Positions 48,323-57,912 of a stretch of DNA of 64,000 nt are shown piece by piece. The stretch's first letter is position 1. Every line of letters begins with the position of its first letter. Made by a program: the position numbers and the translations under genes. The notes beneath the pieces were generated by a model that was given only the letters and a program-made list of their open reading frames with translations, searched no databases and had not been told where the DNA came from. Where the stretch lies: positions 1 to 64,000 of the forward strand of contig JADJIH010000007.1 in the NCBI GenBank assembly GCA_016707115.1, written 5' to 3'. The stretch comes from Ignavibacteriales bacterium. GTDB lineage: Bacteria; Bacteroidota; Ignavibacteria; Ignavibacteriales; Ignavibacteriaceae.

Positions 48323-49375
48323 TTAAATAACTGCTTTTTCTAACAAAGTAAAAGTCTGTTTGTCCGCATCAAGTTCTGCAAACGAACCAAAGGGAATTGT
48401 AAACTTATCCTTAACATGCCCAAAAGACATTCCATATACGACGGGAATCTTTAGACTACTTAATCTATCCTTCAAAACTTCCATCAAGGTAAAGGTTTTA
48501 CTAAATGAAGGATCCTTCTGTTTCCCTTCGCAATTTCTAAAAATCCCCATCATAACACCTGCAGCATGTATAAACTTTCCACTTTGAATCATTTGAGTTA
48601 ACATCCTATCAACTCTGTAAGGTTCTTCACCAATTTCTTCAATAAAAATTATTTTATTGGAATAATCAACATCAAATTCTGTCCCAATAAGCGATACCAT
48701 AATTGCAAGATTACCGCCAACAAGTCTTCCCTTTCCTTTCCCTTTTACAATAGAGGTAATACCATAAATATTTTCGTCATCTCCGCTAGTGGAGTTGTGA
48801 AATAAATTTGTTCGTTCGGGATTAATTAAAACTTTATTAAAATTGTTCACCGAATAATCATTAAAAGTCGACGTACCAACTGGACCGTGGAAACTTATCA
48901 AACCAGATTTTTGATATATACCATAAAGCAAAGCAGTAACATCGCTGTAGCCAACTAAGACTTTTGGGTTTGATCTTATTACATCATAATCAAGCATCGG
49001 CAGAATACGTGCACAACCATAGCCACCGCGGGCACAAATAATTCCTTTTACACTTTTATCAGAAAACTTTTGCATAAGATCTTCTGCACGATCTTTATCA
49101 GTGCCTGCAAAATATCCGCTTTGTAAAAGTACTTTTTCAGAATAAGTAGTTTCAAATCCAAGTTGATTGAGGTTCTTTATAGAATCTTGTAATTCTTCCT
49201 CAGAGATGTAACTTCCAGGAGCAACAATAGCAATCTTATCTCCAGCTTTTAATCTCGGTGGTTTAATTACTGAAGGCTCATCAGGCAAAGAAGTTTTTGC
49301 AATAGATAATGGATTTAAAACTGCTGCACCAACAGATGCAACAGATAGCGATGTTATAAATTTTTTTCGGTTCAT
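48323..49375 (-). CDS. LD-carboxypeptidase (S66 family)
   Basis: A 350-residue S66 peptidase that trims peptidoglycan tetrapeptides. The N-terminus (MNRKKFITSLSVASVGAAVL) is a signal-like segment, giving a periplasmic enzyme. Conserved blocks include KAGDKIAIVAPGSYI, ICARGGYGCARILPMLD, the nucleophile region LVGYSDVTALLY, and GRLVGGNLAIM. FGHVKDKFTIPFG near the end holds the His of the triad. Confidence 0.9.
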   Translation of the reverse strand: MNRKKFITSLSVASVGAAVLNPLSIAKTSLPDEPSVIKPPRLKAGDKIAIVAPGSYISEEELQDSIKNLNQLGFETTYSEKVLLQSGYFAGTDKDRAEDLMQKFSDKSVKGIICARGGYGCARILPMLDYDVIRSNPKVLVGYSDVTALLYGIYQKSGLISFHGPVGTSTFNDYSVNNFNKVLINPERTNLFHNSTSGDDENIYGITSIVKGKGKGRLVGGNLAIMVSLIGTEFDVDYSNKIIFIEEIGEEPYRVDRMLTQMIQSGKFIHAAGVMMGIFRNCEGKQKDPSFSKTFTLMEVLKDRLSSLKIPVVYGMSFGHVKDKFTIPFGSFAELDADKQTFTLLEKAVI

Positions 49376-49425
49376 AGTTTAATTTAGGAATGATAATTAG
49401 AAAATGCGAGAGTTTTTAATTTAAG

Positions 49426-49457
49426 ACAAACCCAATTCCAAGAGGAATTGAGTTTGT
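49426..49457 (-). terminator. Hairpin after the acyl-CoA ligase gene
   Basis: ACAAACCCAATTCC (49426-49439), loop AAGA, GGAATTGAGTTTGT (49444-49457), with one mismatch. It lies 11 bp past the stop of the leftward ligase gene. The T run on the minus strand is weak, so termination is probable but not certain. Confidence 0.6.
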
Positions 49458-49468
49458 TTAAGAATAAC

Positions 49469-51526
49469 TTAACACTTTATTCTTACATCTACTGCAAATA
49501 ATTTGTTTTCTGAAGTAACTAGTAATGGATTCAAATCAACTTCTGTAATTTCTTTGTGATTAATAATCATCTGTGCAAGATTTTCAATAGACGATTTCAC
49601 AACATTTACATCAATAGATTCTTCGCCACGCACGCCTTGAATAATTTTTCCAATTTTTGTTGAGTTGATCATTTCATCAATATCATTTTCAGTTAAATAT
49701 GCTGAGCGCATAACAGTATCATCAAGATATTCAACATATTTTCCCCCAGAACCAAACATAATCATTGGACCAAAACTTGGATCACGAAAAGCACCTACTA
49801 ACAACTCATACTTTGTTTTTAGAAATGGCTGAATTAAAAACTTATCTAATTGAATATTTTTAGAACTGAAATTCCAGATCATCTCTTCCGCAGTTTTAAT
49901 TAACTCTGACTTTGTCTTAATGTTTAAAGCAACTCCTTTTAAATCTGTTTTGTGAATAATTTTTTCCCCGATTGCTTTTAATACTATGGGAAAATGAATT
50001 TCTTTTTTAGACAATTCTCCAATACTGTGAATTTCATCCTTTATAATTGGTAATTTATAGTGGTTACATAATTCAGCAACTTCATTTGGATTTAGAAATC
50101 TTCCAAGTTTTTCATTCAGCTTAAAATCTTTTGCTGATTCATCAGGTCTTATTCTTCCGTTATTAGATTTTTTATTTTGAAATTTTAATAAATTGTTTAT
50201 CACCACTGCTGGATCTTCCGGTCTTTTAAACAATGCTCTTTTTGTTTTTGATTCAGTTCTGTATTCCTGCCAAAACTCAGGTAAAGGCATAACAACCTGA
50301 AAAATTGGTTTATCTGTTTCAATCTCATTTATTCCCTCAATAACAGGAAGTGCTTTTACCATTATAGGTTCAACAAAAACGGAAATAACTGCATCAACAT
50401 TATTATCCTGAACTAAAATTTCATTAACAGCTTTAAACTGTTCTGCTATTCCACCAGGGAGTAAATCAACCGGATTATTCACACTTCCTTCGGGATGTAC
50501 AATTTCTTTTAACTTTGTTTTTGTTTCAGCTGTTAACTCAGCAAGTGCAAGATTATTTTTCTCAAGTGTATCAACGGTTAAGATTGCTGGTCCGCCGGCA
50601 TTAGTAACAACAGCAACACGATTACCTTTTGGTGCTGGAAAATCTTCAAATCCTTTTGCGGTGTTAAACATATCATTTAAATCATCAGCACGAATAATTC
50701 CGAATTGAGTTAATATTGCATCAACAACTTTATCGCTGCTTCCAAGTGCTCCTGTATGTGATGAAGCAGCTTTTATTCCACTTGAAGTTCTACCACCTTT
50801 AAGTACAATAACTGGTTTTGAAATTTTATCATCAATAAAATATTTAATGAACTTTTCACCATCCACAAAACTTTCTAAGTAATATGTTATTACTCCAACA
50901 TCGTTACAATTTTGCCAGTATTCCAACAAATCATTTTCATTTACATCCGCCTTGTTGCCAACACTTATAAATTGCCCAAAACGAATATCTGTTTCGCGCA
51001 ATGAATTCAATACTGCCGCACCAATAGCTCCGCTCTGCGAACAAAAAGCCATACTTCCAGTTTTTGGTTCCTCGGCAACAAACGTTGCATTCATTTTTAT
51101 TGAAGGAAGTGCATTAATAATTCCCATACAATTTGGTCCAACCATTCTTGCATTAGAATCACGAATAAGTTTCAAAATCCTTTTCTCAGCATCAGCCCCG
51201 GCTTCACCGGTTTCTTTAAATCCAGCAGTGATAAGAATTATCGCCCTAACTTTTTTGATAATAAGTTCTTTTATAGTTTCTTCAACAAATTGTTTTGGGA
51301 CCATAACAATTGCAAGATCTATTCTATAATCAATCGAGCTAATTGTAGGATAACATTTATAACCAAGAATTTCATCCGCTTTTGGATTTACAAGTGCAAG
51401 ATCGCCTGTATATCCATATTGTTTAACGGATTTTGTTAACTCGTAACCAAGACTTTTAGGTTTTGATGATGCACCAACGATGCAAATTGAGTCGGGATAA
51501 AAATATTGATCAAAAACTGATTCCAT
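49469..51526 (-). CDS. Acetate-CoA ligase (ADP-forming), alpha-beta fusion
   Basis: A 685-residue single-chain NDP-forming acyl-CoA synthetase. An N-terminal CoA-binding domain (FYPDSICIVGASSKP) is followed by succinyl-CoA-ligase-like domains with the phospho-His region AASSHTGALGSSD near residue 255. The C-terminal ATP-grasp domain has FPIVLKAIGEKIIHKTDLKG and DPSFGPMIMFGSGG. It makes ATP from acetyl-CoA or branched acyl-CoA during fermentation of amino acids or sugars, consistent with tryptophanase and aspartase nearby. Confidence 0.9.
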   Translation of the reverse strand: MESVFDQYFYPDSICIVGASSKPKSLGYELTKSVKQYGYTGDLALVNPKADEILGYKCYPTISSIDYRIDLAIVMVPKQFVEETIKELIIKKVRAIILITAGFKETGEAGADAEKRILKLIRDSNARMVGPNCMGIINALPSIKMNATFVAEEPKTGSMAFCSQSGAIGAAVLNSLRETDIRFGQFISVGNKADVNENDLLEYWQNCNDVGVITYYLESFVDGEKFIKYFIDDKISKPVIVLKGGRTSSGIKAASSHTGALGSSDKVVDAILTQFGIIRADDLNDMFNTAKGFEDFPAPKGNRVAVVTNAGGPAILTVDTLEKNNLALAELTAETKTKLKEIVHPEGSVNNPVDLLPGGIAEQFKAVNEILVQDNNVDAVISVFVEPIMVKALPVIEGINEIETDKPIFQVVMPLPEFWQEYRTESKTKRALFKRPEDPAVVINNLLKFQNKKSNNGRIRPDESAKDFKLNEKLGRFLNPNEVAELCNHYKLPIIKDEIHSIGELSKKEIHFPIVLKAIGEKIIHKTDLKGVALNIKTKSELIKTAEEMIWNFSSKNIQLDKFLIQPFLKTKYELLVGAFRDPSFGPMIMFGSGGKYVEYLDDTVMRSAYLTENDIDEMINSTKIGKIIQGVRGEESIDVNVVKSSIENLAQMIINHKEITEVDLNPLLVTSENKLFAVDVRIKC

Positions 51527-51748
51527 AATTCCACAATTTTTATTTTTATTACTCCAAACTTACAGGAAAGAGATGAGAATTTGAATATTGATAGTAAATA
51601 ATAGGATAGATTGCTTCTCGCGATGAATCGAGATCGAATTAACAATATATACACCAAAAAAATGTGAGATAAATTTATGGTGTGAACAATTTTGTGGATT
51701 TTATTAAATAGCAGATGCGGAATTATGATCGATCTTTCCGCAAAGAAT

Positions 51749-51808
51749 TTACCCGTTTGTGCAAAATAACAGCAAAGCCACCCTAGCTGTTATCAGTACT
51801 GCGGGTAA
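51749..51808. repeat. Nested inverted repeat, possible structured RNA
   Basis: An outer stem TTACCCG (51749-51755) with CGGGTAA (51802-51808) encloses a perfect inner stem ATAACAGC (51766-51773) with GCTGTTAT (51786-51793), separated by internal loops of 10 and 10 or fewer bases and a 12-base loop. It lies between genes and has no T run after it on either strand. Confidence 0.6.
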
Positions 51809-51822
51809 GTTTGTTTTTGTTC

Positions 51823-51906
51823 CATCATAGCGAGTGAGTCTTCGAACGAAGCAATCTCAATCATAAATGGTAGATTGCTTCATCCCGATGGGACGTTCGC
51901 AATGAC
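51823..51906. repeat. REP-like palindromic element, copy 2
   Basis: An imperfect palindrome with CGAACGAAGCAATCT on one arm and AGATTGCTTCATCCCGATGG on the other, ending CGCAATGAC, matching the copy at 35439-35533. It lies just past the aspartase stop codon. Confidence 0.8.
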
Positions 51907-51915
51907 TTACTTCTC

Positions 51916-53775
51916 TTATCTCGGCTTAATCATATTCTCTGGTTTCAACAAATCATCCAATTCAGCTTTGGATAATAATTTTTTCTCAAGCACCAATTCA
52001 TAAACACCACGATTTGTATCAAGTGCTTCTTTAGCAAGCTTTGTACAAGTTTCATATCCAAGAGCAGGATTTAATGCAGTTACAATTCCAATACTCCCTT
52101 CAACAAGTTCTCTGCATCTTTCCACATTCGCGGTTATTCCATCAATACATCTTACTTTAAGTGTCATCATTCCGTTCTTAAGCATCTCAATTGATTCAAA
52201 TAAACTTTGTACAATAAGTGGTTCAAAAACATTAAGCTCAAGTTGTCCGCCTTCTGCTGCCATTGTAACAGCTAGATCATTTCCAATAACTTTAAATGCA
52301 ATTTGATTCATAACTTCCGGAATAACCGGGTTTACTTTTCCCGGCATTATTGATGAACCAGGCTGCATTGGAGGAAGATTGATTTCATGAATACCAGTTC
52401 TTGGACCAGAAGAAAGTAAACGCAAATCGTTACAAATTTTTGAAAGCTTAACTGCTAATCTTTTTACCGCAGATGAATACATTATAAAGGCACCGGTGTC
52501 TTGTGTTGCCTCAACAAGATTATCTGCAAGCACAATACTTAATCCTGTAACATCGCCTAAATGATTAATAACTGTTTCAGAATAATCCGGATGAGAATTA
52601 ATTCCGGTTCCTATTGCAGTTGCGCCCATATTTACTTCGAGAAAAAGTTTTACATTTTGTTCAAGACGCTGAACTTCTTCATTTAACATCACAGCATAAG
52701 CTTCAAATTCCTGCCCGAGTGTCATCGGCACAGCATCCTGCAACTGTGTTCTTCCCATCTTAATTATCTGAGAAAACTCCTTTGCTTTATTTCTGAATGA
52801 TTGAACTAATTCCTGAAGTACTTCTGTAAGTTTTTTGTTTGAATTTATAAGTGCAATCTTTACAGAAGTTGGATAAGCATCATTTGTAGATTGAGAAAGG
52901 TTAACATGATTATTTGGATGACAATGTTGATAATCGCCTTTTTCATATCCCAAAATTTCAAGAGCACGATTTGCAATCACTTCATTTGCATTCATATTTG
53001 TTGATGTTCCTGCACCGCCCTGAATCATATCTACAACAAAGTGCGAGTGAAATTTTCCATTAATTATTTCATCACAGGCTTGTACAATTGCATCTGTAAT
53101 TGGTTTTGATAAAAGTCCAAGTTCATTGTTAGCTAATGCAGCAGCCTTCTTTACCATTGCAAGTGCTTCGATCAACACAGGATAAAAACTTAAAGTAACT
53201 CCGCTTATATTAAAATTCTCAAGCGCACGCAAAGTCTGTACACCATAATAATATTCGTGCGGAACTGCTCTATCACCAAGTAAATCGTGTTCATTTCGTG
53301 TTCTGCCAGATTGATATTGTGCAGCAACATTTATAACACGAGTGTTAGAGGCGCTCATTCTTCTTGAAATAACTCTTCCGATACTTGAAAGTATTGCAAG
53401 TGCAGTTTCGTTTTGTTCTTTCATCAATTCTTTAAAATTATCTCGTGATAGTGTTACGATAACAGAATTGATTGTTGCTCGTGCAGAAGTTGAATGAGGT
53501 GAATCATCCATCAAAGCGCCTTCGCCTATAAAATCGTATTTGCTGAATATTGATAATCTTTTTTCTCCACCATAAGGAGTTCGTTTAAATAATTCAACTT
53601 CGCCTTCGTAAATCAAAAAAAGATTCTGACGAATATTATTTTCATTAAATACCATGCTGTTAATTGGAAAATTTTCAACTTTAACTTTGTCGCAGATTGC
53701 TTCTAGTTGTGAATCATTCAATCCTTTAAAAAGCTGGATATGTTTTAAAAATTCTTTAATAACTGTTTTTTCCAT
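51916..53775 (-). CDS. aspA: Aspartate ammonia-lyase with N-terminal cyclic-nucleotide-binding domain
   Basis: A 619-residue protein of two parts. Residues about 1-140 form a Crp-type cyclic-nucleotide-binding domain (LFLIYEGEVELFKR, DFIGEGALMDDSPHSTSARA). From about 160 the full aspartase/fumarase fold follows (RNEHDLLGDRAVPHEYYYGVQ, then SQSTNDAYPTSV), with signature GSSIMPGKVNPVIPEV. It would convert aspartate to fumarate and ammonia. In the nucleotide pocket the usual PR-A motif reads PHSTSARA, so binding may be altered. The fusion suggests direct allosteric control by a nucleotide. The frame and both domains are intact. Confidence 0.92.
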   Translation of the reverse strand: MEKTVIKEFLKHIQLFKGLNDSQLEAICDKVKVENFPINSMVFNENNIRQNLFLIYEGEVELFKRTPYGGEKRLSIFSKYDFIGEGALMDDSPHSTSARATINSVIVTLSRDNFKELMKEQNETALAILSSIGRVISRRMSASNTRVINVAAQYQSGRTRNEHDLLGDRAVPHEYYYGVQTLRALENFNISGVTLSFYPVLIEALAMVKKAAALANNELGLLSKPITDAIVQACDEIINGKFHSHFVVDMIQGGAGTSTNMNANEVIANRALEILGYEKGDYQHCHPNNHVNLSQSTNDAYPTSVKIALINSNKKLTEVLQELVQSFRNKAKEFSQIIKMGRTQLQDAVPMTLGQEFEAYAVMLNEEVQRLEQNVKLFLEVNMGATAIGTGINSHPDYSETVINHLGDVTGLSIVLADNLVEATQDTGAFIMYSSAVKRLAVKLSKICNDLRLLSSGPRTGIHEINLPPMQPGSSIMPGKVNPVIPEVMNQIAFKVIGNDLAVTMAAEGGQLELNVFEPLIVQSLFESIEMLKNGMMTLKVRCIDGITANVERCRELVEGSIGIVTALNPALGYETCTKLAKEALDTNRGVYELVLEKKLLSKAELDDLLKPENMIKPR

Positions 53776-53952
53776 TTTTATACCTTATGTGATAAAATTT
53801 ACTTTTCAAATTTACTTCTATTTTCATCAGCTAAGAAAATTAAATCAAGTTTTTGATACTTATTTCTAGAATTATACCCATTTCACTTAATTTGAATTCC
53901 CTTCTCAAATAGCTAAATTTGGCTTCATTTTTCAACAATTATGATATAAAAA

Positions 53953-56418
53953 ATGCGTTATCCTTTTACAGAAATAGAATCCAAATGGCAAAAGTTTTGG
54001 GAAGACAATAAAACTTACAAAACCGATTTATCTAAAACGGATAAAAAACTTTATACGCTTGTAATGTTTATTTATCCTTCCGGTGCAAAACTTCACATCG
54101 GGCATTGGTACAATTACGGACCAACAGATAGCTGGGCACGTTTTAAAAAACTCCAGGGCTATAATGTTTTTGAACCGATTGGTTACGATGCTTTTGGATT
54201 GCCGGCAGAAGGTTACGCAATCAAAACTGGAATTCATCCGCAAGACAGCACACTAAAAAATATTGATGACATTCGTGAACAACTTAAAAAAATGGGTTGT
54301 ATGTACGATTGGGATGCTGAGTTAATGACTTGCGCTCCTGAATATTACAAATGGAATCAGTGGATTTTTCTTCAAATGTACAAACGCGGATTAGCCTATA
54401 GAAAAAATGCGCCTGTAAATTGGTGTCCAAAAGATCAAACTGTACTTGCAAATGAGCAAGTTGTAGATGGCTGCTGCGAACGCTGCGGTACAACTGTTAT
54501 TCAAAGAAATCTTTATCAATGGTTTTTTAAGATTACTGATTATGCAGAACAACTACTTGATGGACACAATAAAATCGATTGGCCTGATGAAACAATTTTA
54601 AAACAAAAAAACTGGATTGGAAAAAGCGAAGGTGCAGAAGTTACTTTTAAAATAGTCGATAACAATGAAGATGAAATAAAAGTTTTTACAACTCGGCCTG
54701 ATACATTATTTGGTGTTACATATGTTGTGCTTGCACCGGAACATTCTCTCGTTGATAAAATTACTAAACCAGAATTTAAAGCTGGTGTTGATGCGTATCG
54801 TGAATCAACAAAAAAATTAACTGAGATTGAACGTACCTCAACAGTAAAAGAAAAAACCGGAGTTCCAACTGGAGCTTTTGCAATCAATCCAGTAAATGGG
54901 GAAAAAATTCCTGTTTGGATTGCTGATTATGCACTTATCACATACGGAACCGGTTGTGTTATGGCTGTTCCAGCACACGATGAAAGAGATTTTGAGTTTG
55001 CTAAAAAGTTTAATCTTCCAATCCGCAAAGTAATTTTGCAAGATGGAACAAACGAGAATGATGAATTGAATTCTGCTTTTACTGAAGTTGGTACGATGAT
55101 TAATTCAGGACAGTTTAATGGTGTGAGATCTGATGATGGAATAACAAAAGTTATAAAATATCTTGAAGAAAATAATTTTGGCAAAGGAAAAATAAATTAT
55201 CGTTTACGTGATTGGTTAATTTCCCGCCAGCGTTATTGGGGAACACCTATTCCGATTATCCATTGCCCAACTTGTGGTGAAGTTCCTGTTGATGAAAATG
55301 AATTGCCGGTTGTACTTCCTTATGATGTTGATTTTAAACTTGGCGGCGAATCTCCGCTTGCGCGAAATGAAAAGTATATAAATGTAAAATGTCCAAAGTG
55401 CGGAACTGATGCCAAACGCGATCCAGATACTATGGATACGTTTGTAGATTCTTCATGGTATTACTTACGTTTTCTTGATCCAAAAATTTCTACATCTGCA
55501 TTTAACAAAGAGCTTGCAAATAAATGGGCTCCGGTTGATATGTATGTTGGAGGTAAAGAACATTCGGTTATGCATCTTTTGTATGCAAGATTCTTCCACA
55601 AATTTTTACGTGATATTGGTCTTGTTAACAGCGATGAACCATTTGCAAAACTTGTACATCAAGGTGTTATCACAAAAGATGGCGCTAAGATGTCTAAGTC
55701 CAAAGGCAATGTTGTAAATCCAGATGAGTTTACTTCAAAATACGGCACAGATGTTTTCAGAATGTATTTAATGTTTATGGGTCCGTATGATCAAGGTGGT
55801 GATTGGAGTGATAAAGGAATTTCTGGCGTTGAGCGTTTTGTAATTCGTAGTTATGAATTGTTTAATCAGTATTCTGATATTATCAAACAAGCTACTGCAA
55901 AAGATAAATATGATATAGCTTCATTATCTGACAATGAGAAAAAAGTTTATCGCAAATTAAATCAGACACTAAAGAAGTTTGGCGAAGAGATTGAACATTT
56001 CAGATTCAATACTGCAATCGCTTCTTTAATGGAATTGATAAATGAACTTAAAGTTTTGGAAAATTGCAGTAAAGAAATTCAGAGTTACGTTTTGCAAAGA
56101 TTTGCATCCATGCTTGCACCGGTTGCACCTCATCTTGGGGAAGAATGCTGGCAGATAATTGGGAATGAAAAATCAATCTTCCAGAATCCGGTTGTGTTTG
56201 AAGTTGATAAAGATGCATTGATTGAAGATACAGTGAACATTGCAGTTCAGGTAAATGGCAAGTTACGTGCAACTATTTCTGCTCCAATGAACAGCGAACA
56301 AGATGCTGTTAAACCACTTGTATTTGCAGATGAAAAAGTAACCAAGTTTACTGATGGTAAAACAATTGTAAAAGAAATATTCGTAAAAAATAAAATTTAT
56401 AATATTGTTGTTAAGTAG
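53953..56418 (+). CDS. leuS: Leucine-tRNA ligase
   Basis: An 821-residue class I synthetase with HIGH motif (GAKLHIGHWYNYG), KMSKS motif (DGAKMSKSKGNVVNP), zinc-like Cys clusters (CCERCG; CPTCGEVP and CPKCGTDAKRD) and the editing domain (TTRPDTLFGVTYVVLAPEH). It charges tRNA-Leu. An ATG at 53953 follows an AT-rich leader. serS follows 12 bp downstream. Confidence 0.96.
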   Translation: MRYPFTEIESKWQKFWEDNKTYKTDLSKTDKKLYTLVMFIYPSGAKLHIGHWYNYGPTDSWARFKKLQGYNVFEPIGYDAFGLPAEGYAIKTGIHPQDSTLKNIDDIREQLKKMGCMYDWDAELMTCAPEYYKWNQWIFLQMYKRGLAYRKNAPVNWCPKDQTVLANEQVVDGCCERCGTTVIQRNLYQWFFKITDYAEQLLDGHNKIDWPDETILKQKNWIGKSEGAEVTFKIVDNNEDEIKVFTTRPDTLFGVTYVVLAPEHSLVDKITKPEFKAGVDAYRESTKKLTEIERTSTVKEKTGVPTGAFAINPVNGEKIPVWIADYALITYGTGCVMAVPAHDERDFEFAKKFNLPIRKVILQDGTNENDELNSAFTEVGTMINSGQFNGVRSDDGITKVIKYLEENNFGKGKINYRLRDWLISRQRYWGTPIPIIHCPTCGEVPVDENELPVVLPYDVDFKLGGESPLARNEKYINVKCPKCGTDAKRDPDTMDTFVDSSWYYLRFLDPKISTSAFNKELANKWAPVDMYVGGKEHSVMHLLYARFFHKFLRDIGLVNSDEPFAKLVHQGVITKDGAKMSKSKGNVVNPDEFTSKYGTDVFRMYLMFMGPYDQGGDWSDKGISGVERFVIRSYELFNQYSDIIKQATAKDKYDIASLSDNEKKVYRKLNQTLKKFGEEIEHFRFNTAIASLMELINELKVLENCSKEIQSYVLQRFASMLAPVAPHLGEECWQIIGNEKSIFQNPVVFEVDKDALIEDTVNIAVQVNGKLRATISAPMNSEQDAVKPLVFADEKVTKFTDGKTIVKEIFVKNKIYNIVVK

Positions 56419-56430
56419 ATAGGAAATTAA

Positions 56431-57708
56431 ATGTTAGACATAAAACTTATTCGTGAAAATCCTGAAAAAGTAAAACAAGGTATTGCAAACAAGAATGAGA
56501 AGAATCGTATTGATGAACTTCTTGAGCTCGATAAACAGAGAAGAGATATCATCGCACATGCTGATGAATTGAAATCAAAACGTAATTCTGTTTCTCAGCA
56601 AGTTGGACAAATGAAAAAATCCGGACAGGATGCAACAGAAATTATTGCCGAGATGAAACGAGTTGGTGATGAGATTGCTGAGTATGATGGAAAGTTAAGA
56701 ACAATTGAAGAAGAGATTGATACAATTTTAAGATTCATTCCTAATCTTCCGCACTCATCTGTTCCAGTTGGAAAATCTGCAGAAGAAAATGTTGAAGTAA
56801 GACGCTGGCTGCCGGAAGGATTTAAATTTGAAAATGATTTTAAACCAATGGATCACGTTGAACTTGGTAAAAAACTAAACATACTTGATTTTGAACGCGG
56901 TGCAAAAATAAGCGGTTCTGGTTTTCCTGTTTACAAAGGCAAAGGCGCAACTCTTGAACGTTCGCTAATCAACTTTATGCTGGATTATCATTTACAAAAT
57001 CATAACTACTCAGAAATTTTTCCACCATTTCTTGTGAACAAAGAATCATTACGCGGGACAGGTCAGCTTCCAAAAATGGAAGAAGATATGTACACGATTG
57101 AAAAAGATGGATTGTATGCAATTCCAACAGCTGAAGTTCCTATCACAAATATTCATCGTGATGAAATTCTTAATGAAAAAGAATTGCCGATAAAATATGT
57201 TGGTTACTCTGCTTGCTTTAGAAGAGAAGCCGGTTCTTATGGAAAAGACTCAAAAGGATTTTTACGTGTTCATCAATTCAACAAAGTTGAGATGGTAAAA
57301 TTTGTAAAACCTGAAACATCCTACGATGAATTAGAATTACTCGTAAAAGATGCTGAAGATATTTTGCAGGCTTTAAATATTCCATATAGAATTTTAATGC
57401 TGTGTTCCGGTGATTTAAGTTTCTCCGCAGCAAAATGTTATGATATTGAAACGTGGTCACCGGCAGAAAACAAATGGTTGGAAGCATCATCCTGCAGTAA
57501 CTTTGAAGATTTCCAGGGACGTAGAGCAAATATCCGTTTTAGAAACGAACAAACTAAAAAACCAGAGTTCGTTCACACTCTAAATGGCAGCGGTTTAGCT
57601 ACAAGCAGATTGATGGTATCGCTATTAGAAACTTATCAGACTCCAGAAGGAAAAATTGTTGTTCCTAAAGTACTGCATAAATATACAGGTTTTAATGTTA
57701 TAGATTAA
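56431..57708 (+). CDS. serS: Serine-tRNA ligase
   Basis: A 425-residue class II synthetase. The N-terminal coiled-coil arm (about residues 30-105) is followed by motif 2 (ACFRREAGSYGKDSKGFLRVHQF) and motif 3 (LNGSGLATSRLMVSLLE). It charges tRNA-Ser. It is cotranscribed with leuS and ends at two hairpins. Confidence 0.96.
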   Translation: MLDIKLIRENPEKVKQGIANKNEKNRIDELLELDKQRRDIIAHADELKSKRNSVSQQVGQMKKSGQDATEIIAEMKRVGDEIAEYDGKLRTIEEEIDTILRFIPNLPHSSVPVGKSAEENVEVRRWLPEGFKFENDFKPMDHVELGKKLNILDFERGAKISGSGFPVYKGKGATLERSLINFMLDYHLQNHNYSEIFPPFLVNKESLRGTGQLPKMEEDMYTIEKDGLYAIPTAEVPITNIHRDEILNEKELPIKYVGYSACFRREAGSYGKDSKGFLRVHQFNKVEMVKFVKPETSYDELELLVKDAEDILQALNIPYRILMLCSGDLSFSAAKCYDIETWSPAENKWLEASSCSNFEDFQGRRANIRFRNEQTKKPEFVHTLNGSGLATSRLMVSLLETYQTPEGKIVVPKVLHKYTGFNVID

Positions 57709-57754
57709 CACTTTTCATCCTGAGTGAAGACGAAGGATGATTTTTATATAATGT

Positions 57755-57788
57755 AATGTCACACTTCTATTTCGCGTAATGTGACATT
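57755..57788 (+). other. Hairpin AATGTCAC / GTGACATT
   Basis: An 8-bp perfect inverted repeat with an 18-base loop after serS. A shorter repeat (ATCCT/AGGAT) lies just before it, near 57718-57739. No T run follows. Confidence 0.45.
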
Positions 57789-57815
57789 GATAATCTAAAT
57801 TTGAGACTTGAATCA

Positions 57816-57839
57816 CCCCGAAATAGCTTCGGGGTTTTT
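57816..57839 (+). terminator. Terminator of leuS-serS
   Basis: CCCCGAA (57816-57822), loop ATAGC, TTCGGGG (57828-57834), then TTTTT. Confidence 0.9.
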
Positions 57840-57912
57840 ATATTCGCACAGTGATTGAGCAATAAAAAAAGTATCTTACTCTAAATCAAAATCTTACACT
57901 TACACGTTATTA

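Larger units (their letters stand above)
51527..51915. other. 389-bp intergenic region with structured repeats
   Basis: Between the acyl-CoA ligase and aspartase genes. It contains a partial REP-like arm (AGATTGCTTCTCGCGATGAA near 51608), the nested inverted repeat at 51749-51808 and REP copy 2 at 51823-51906. No protein gene seen. Confidence 0.6.
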
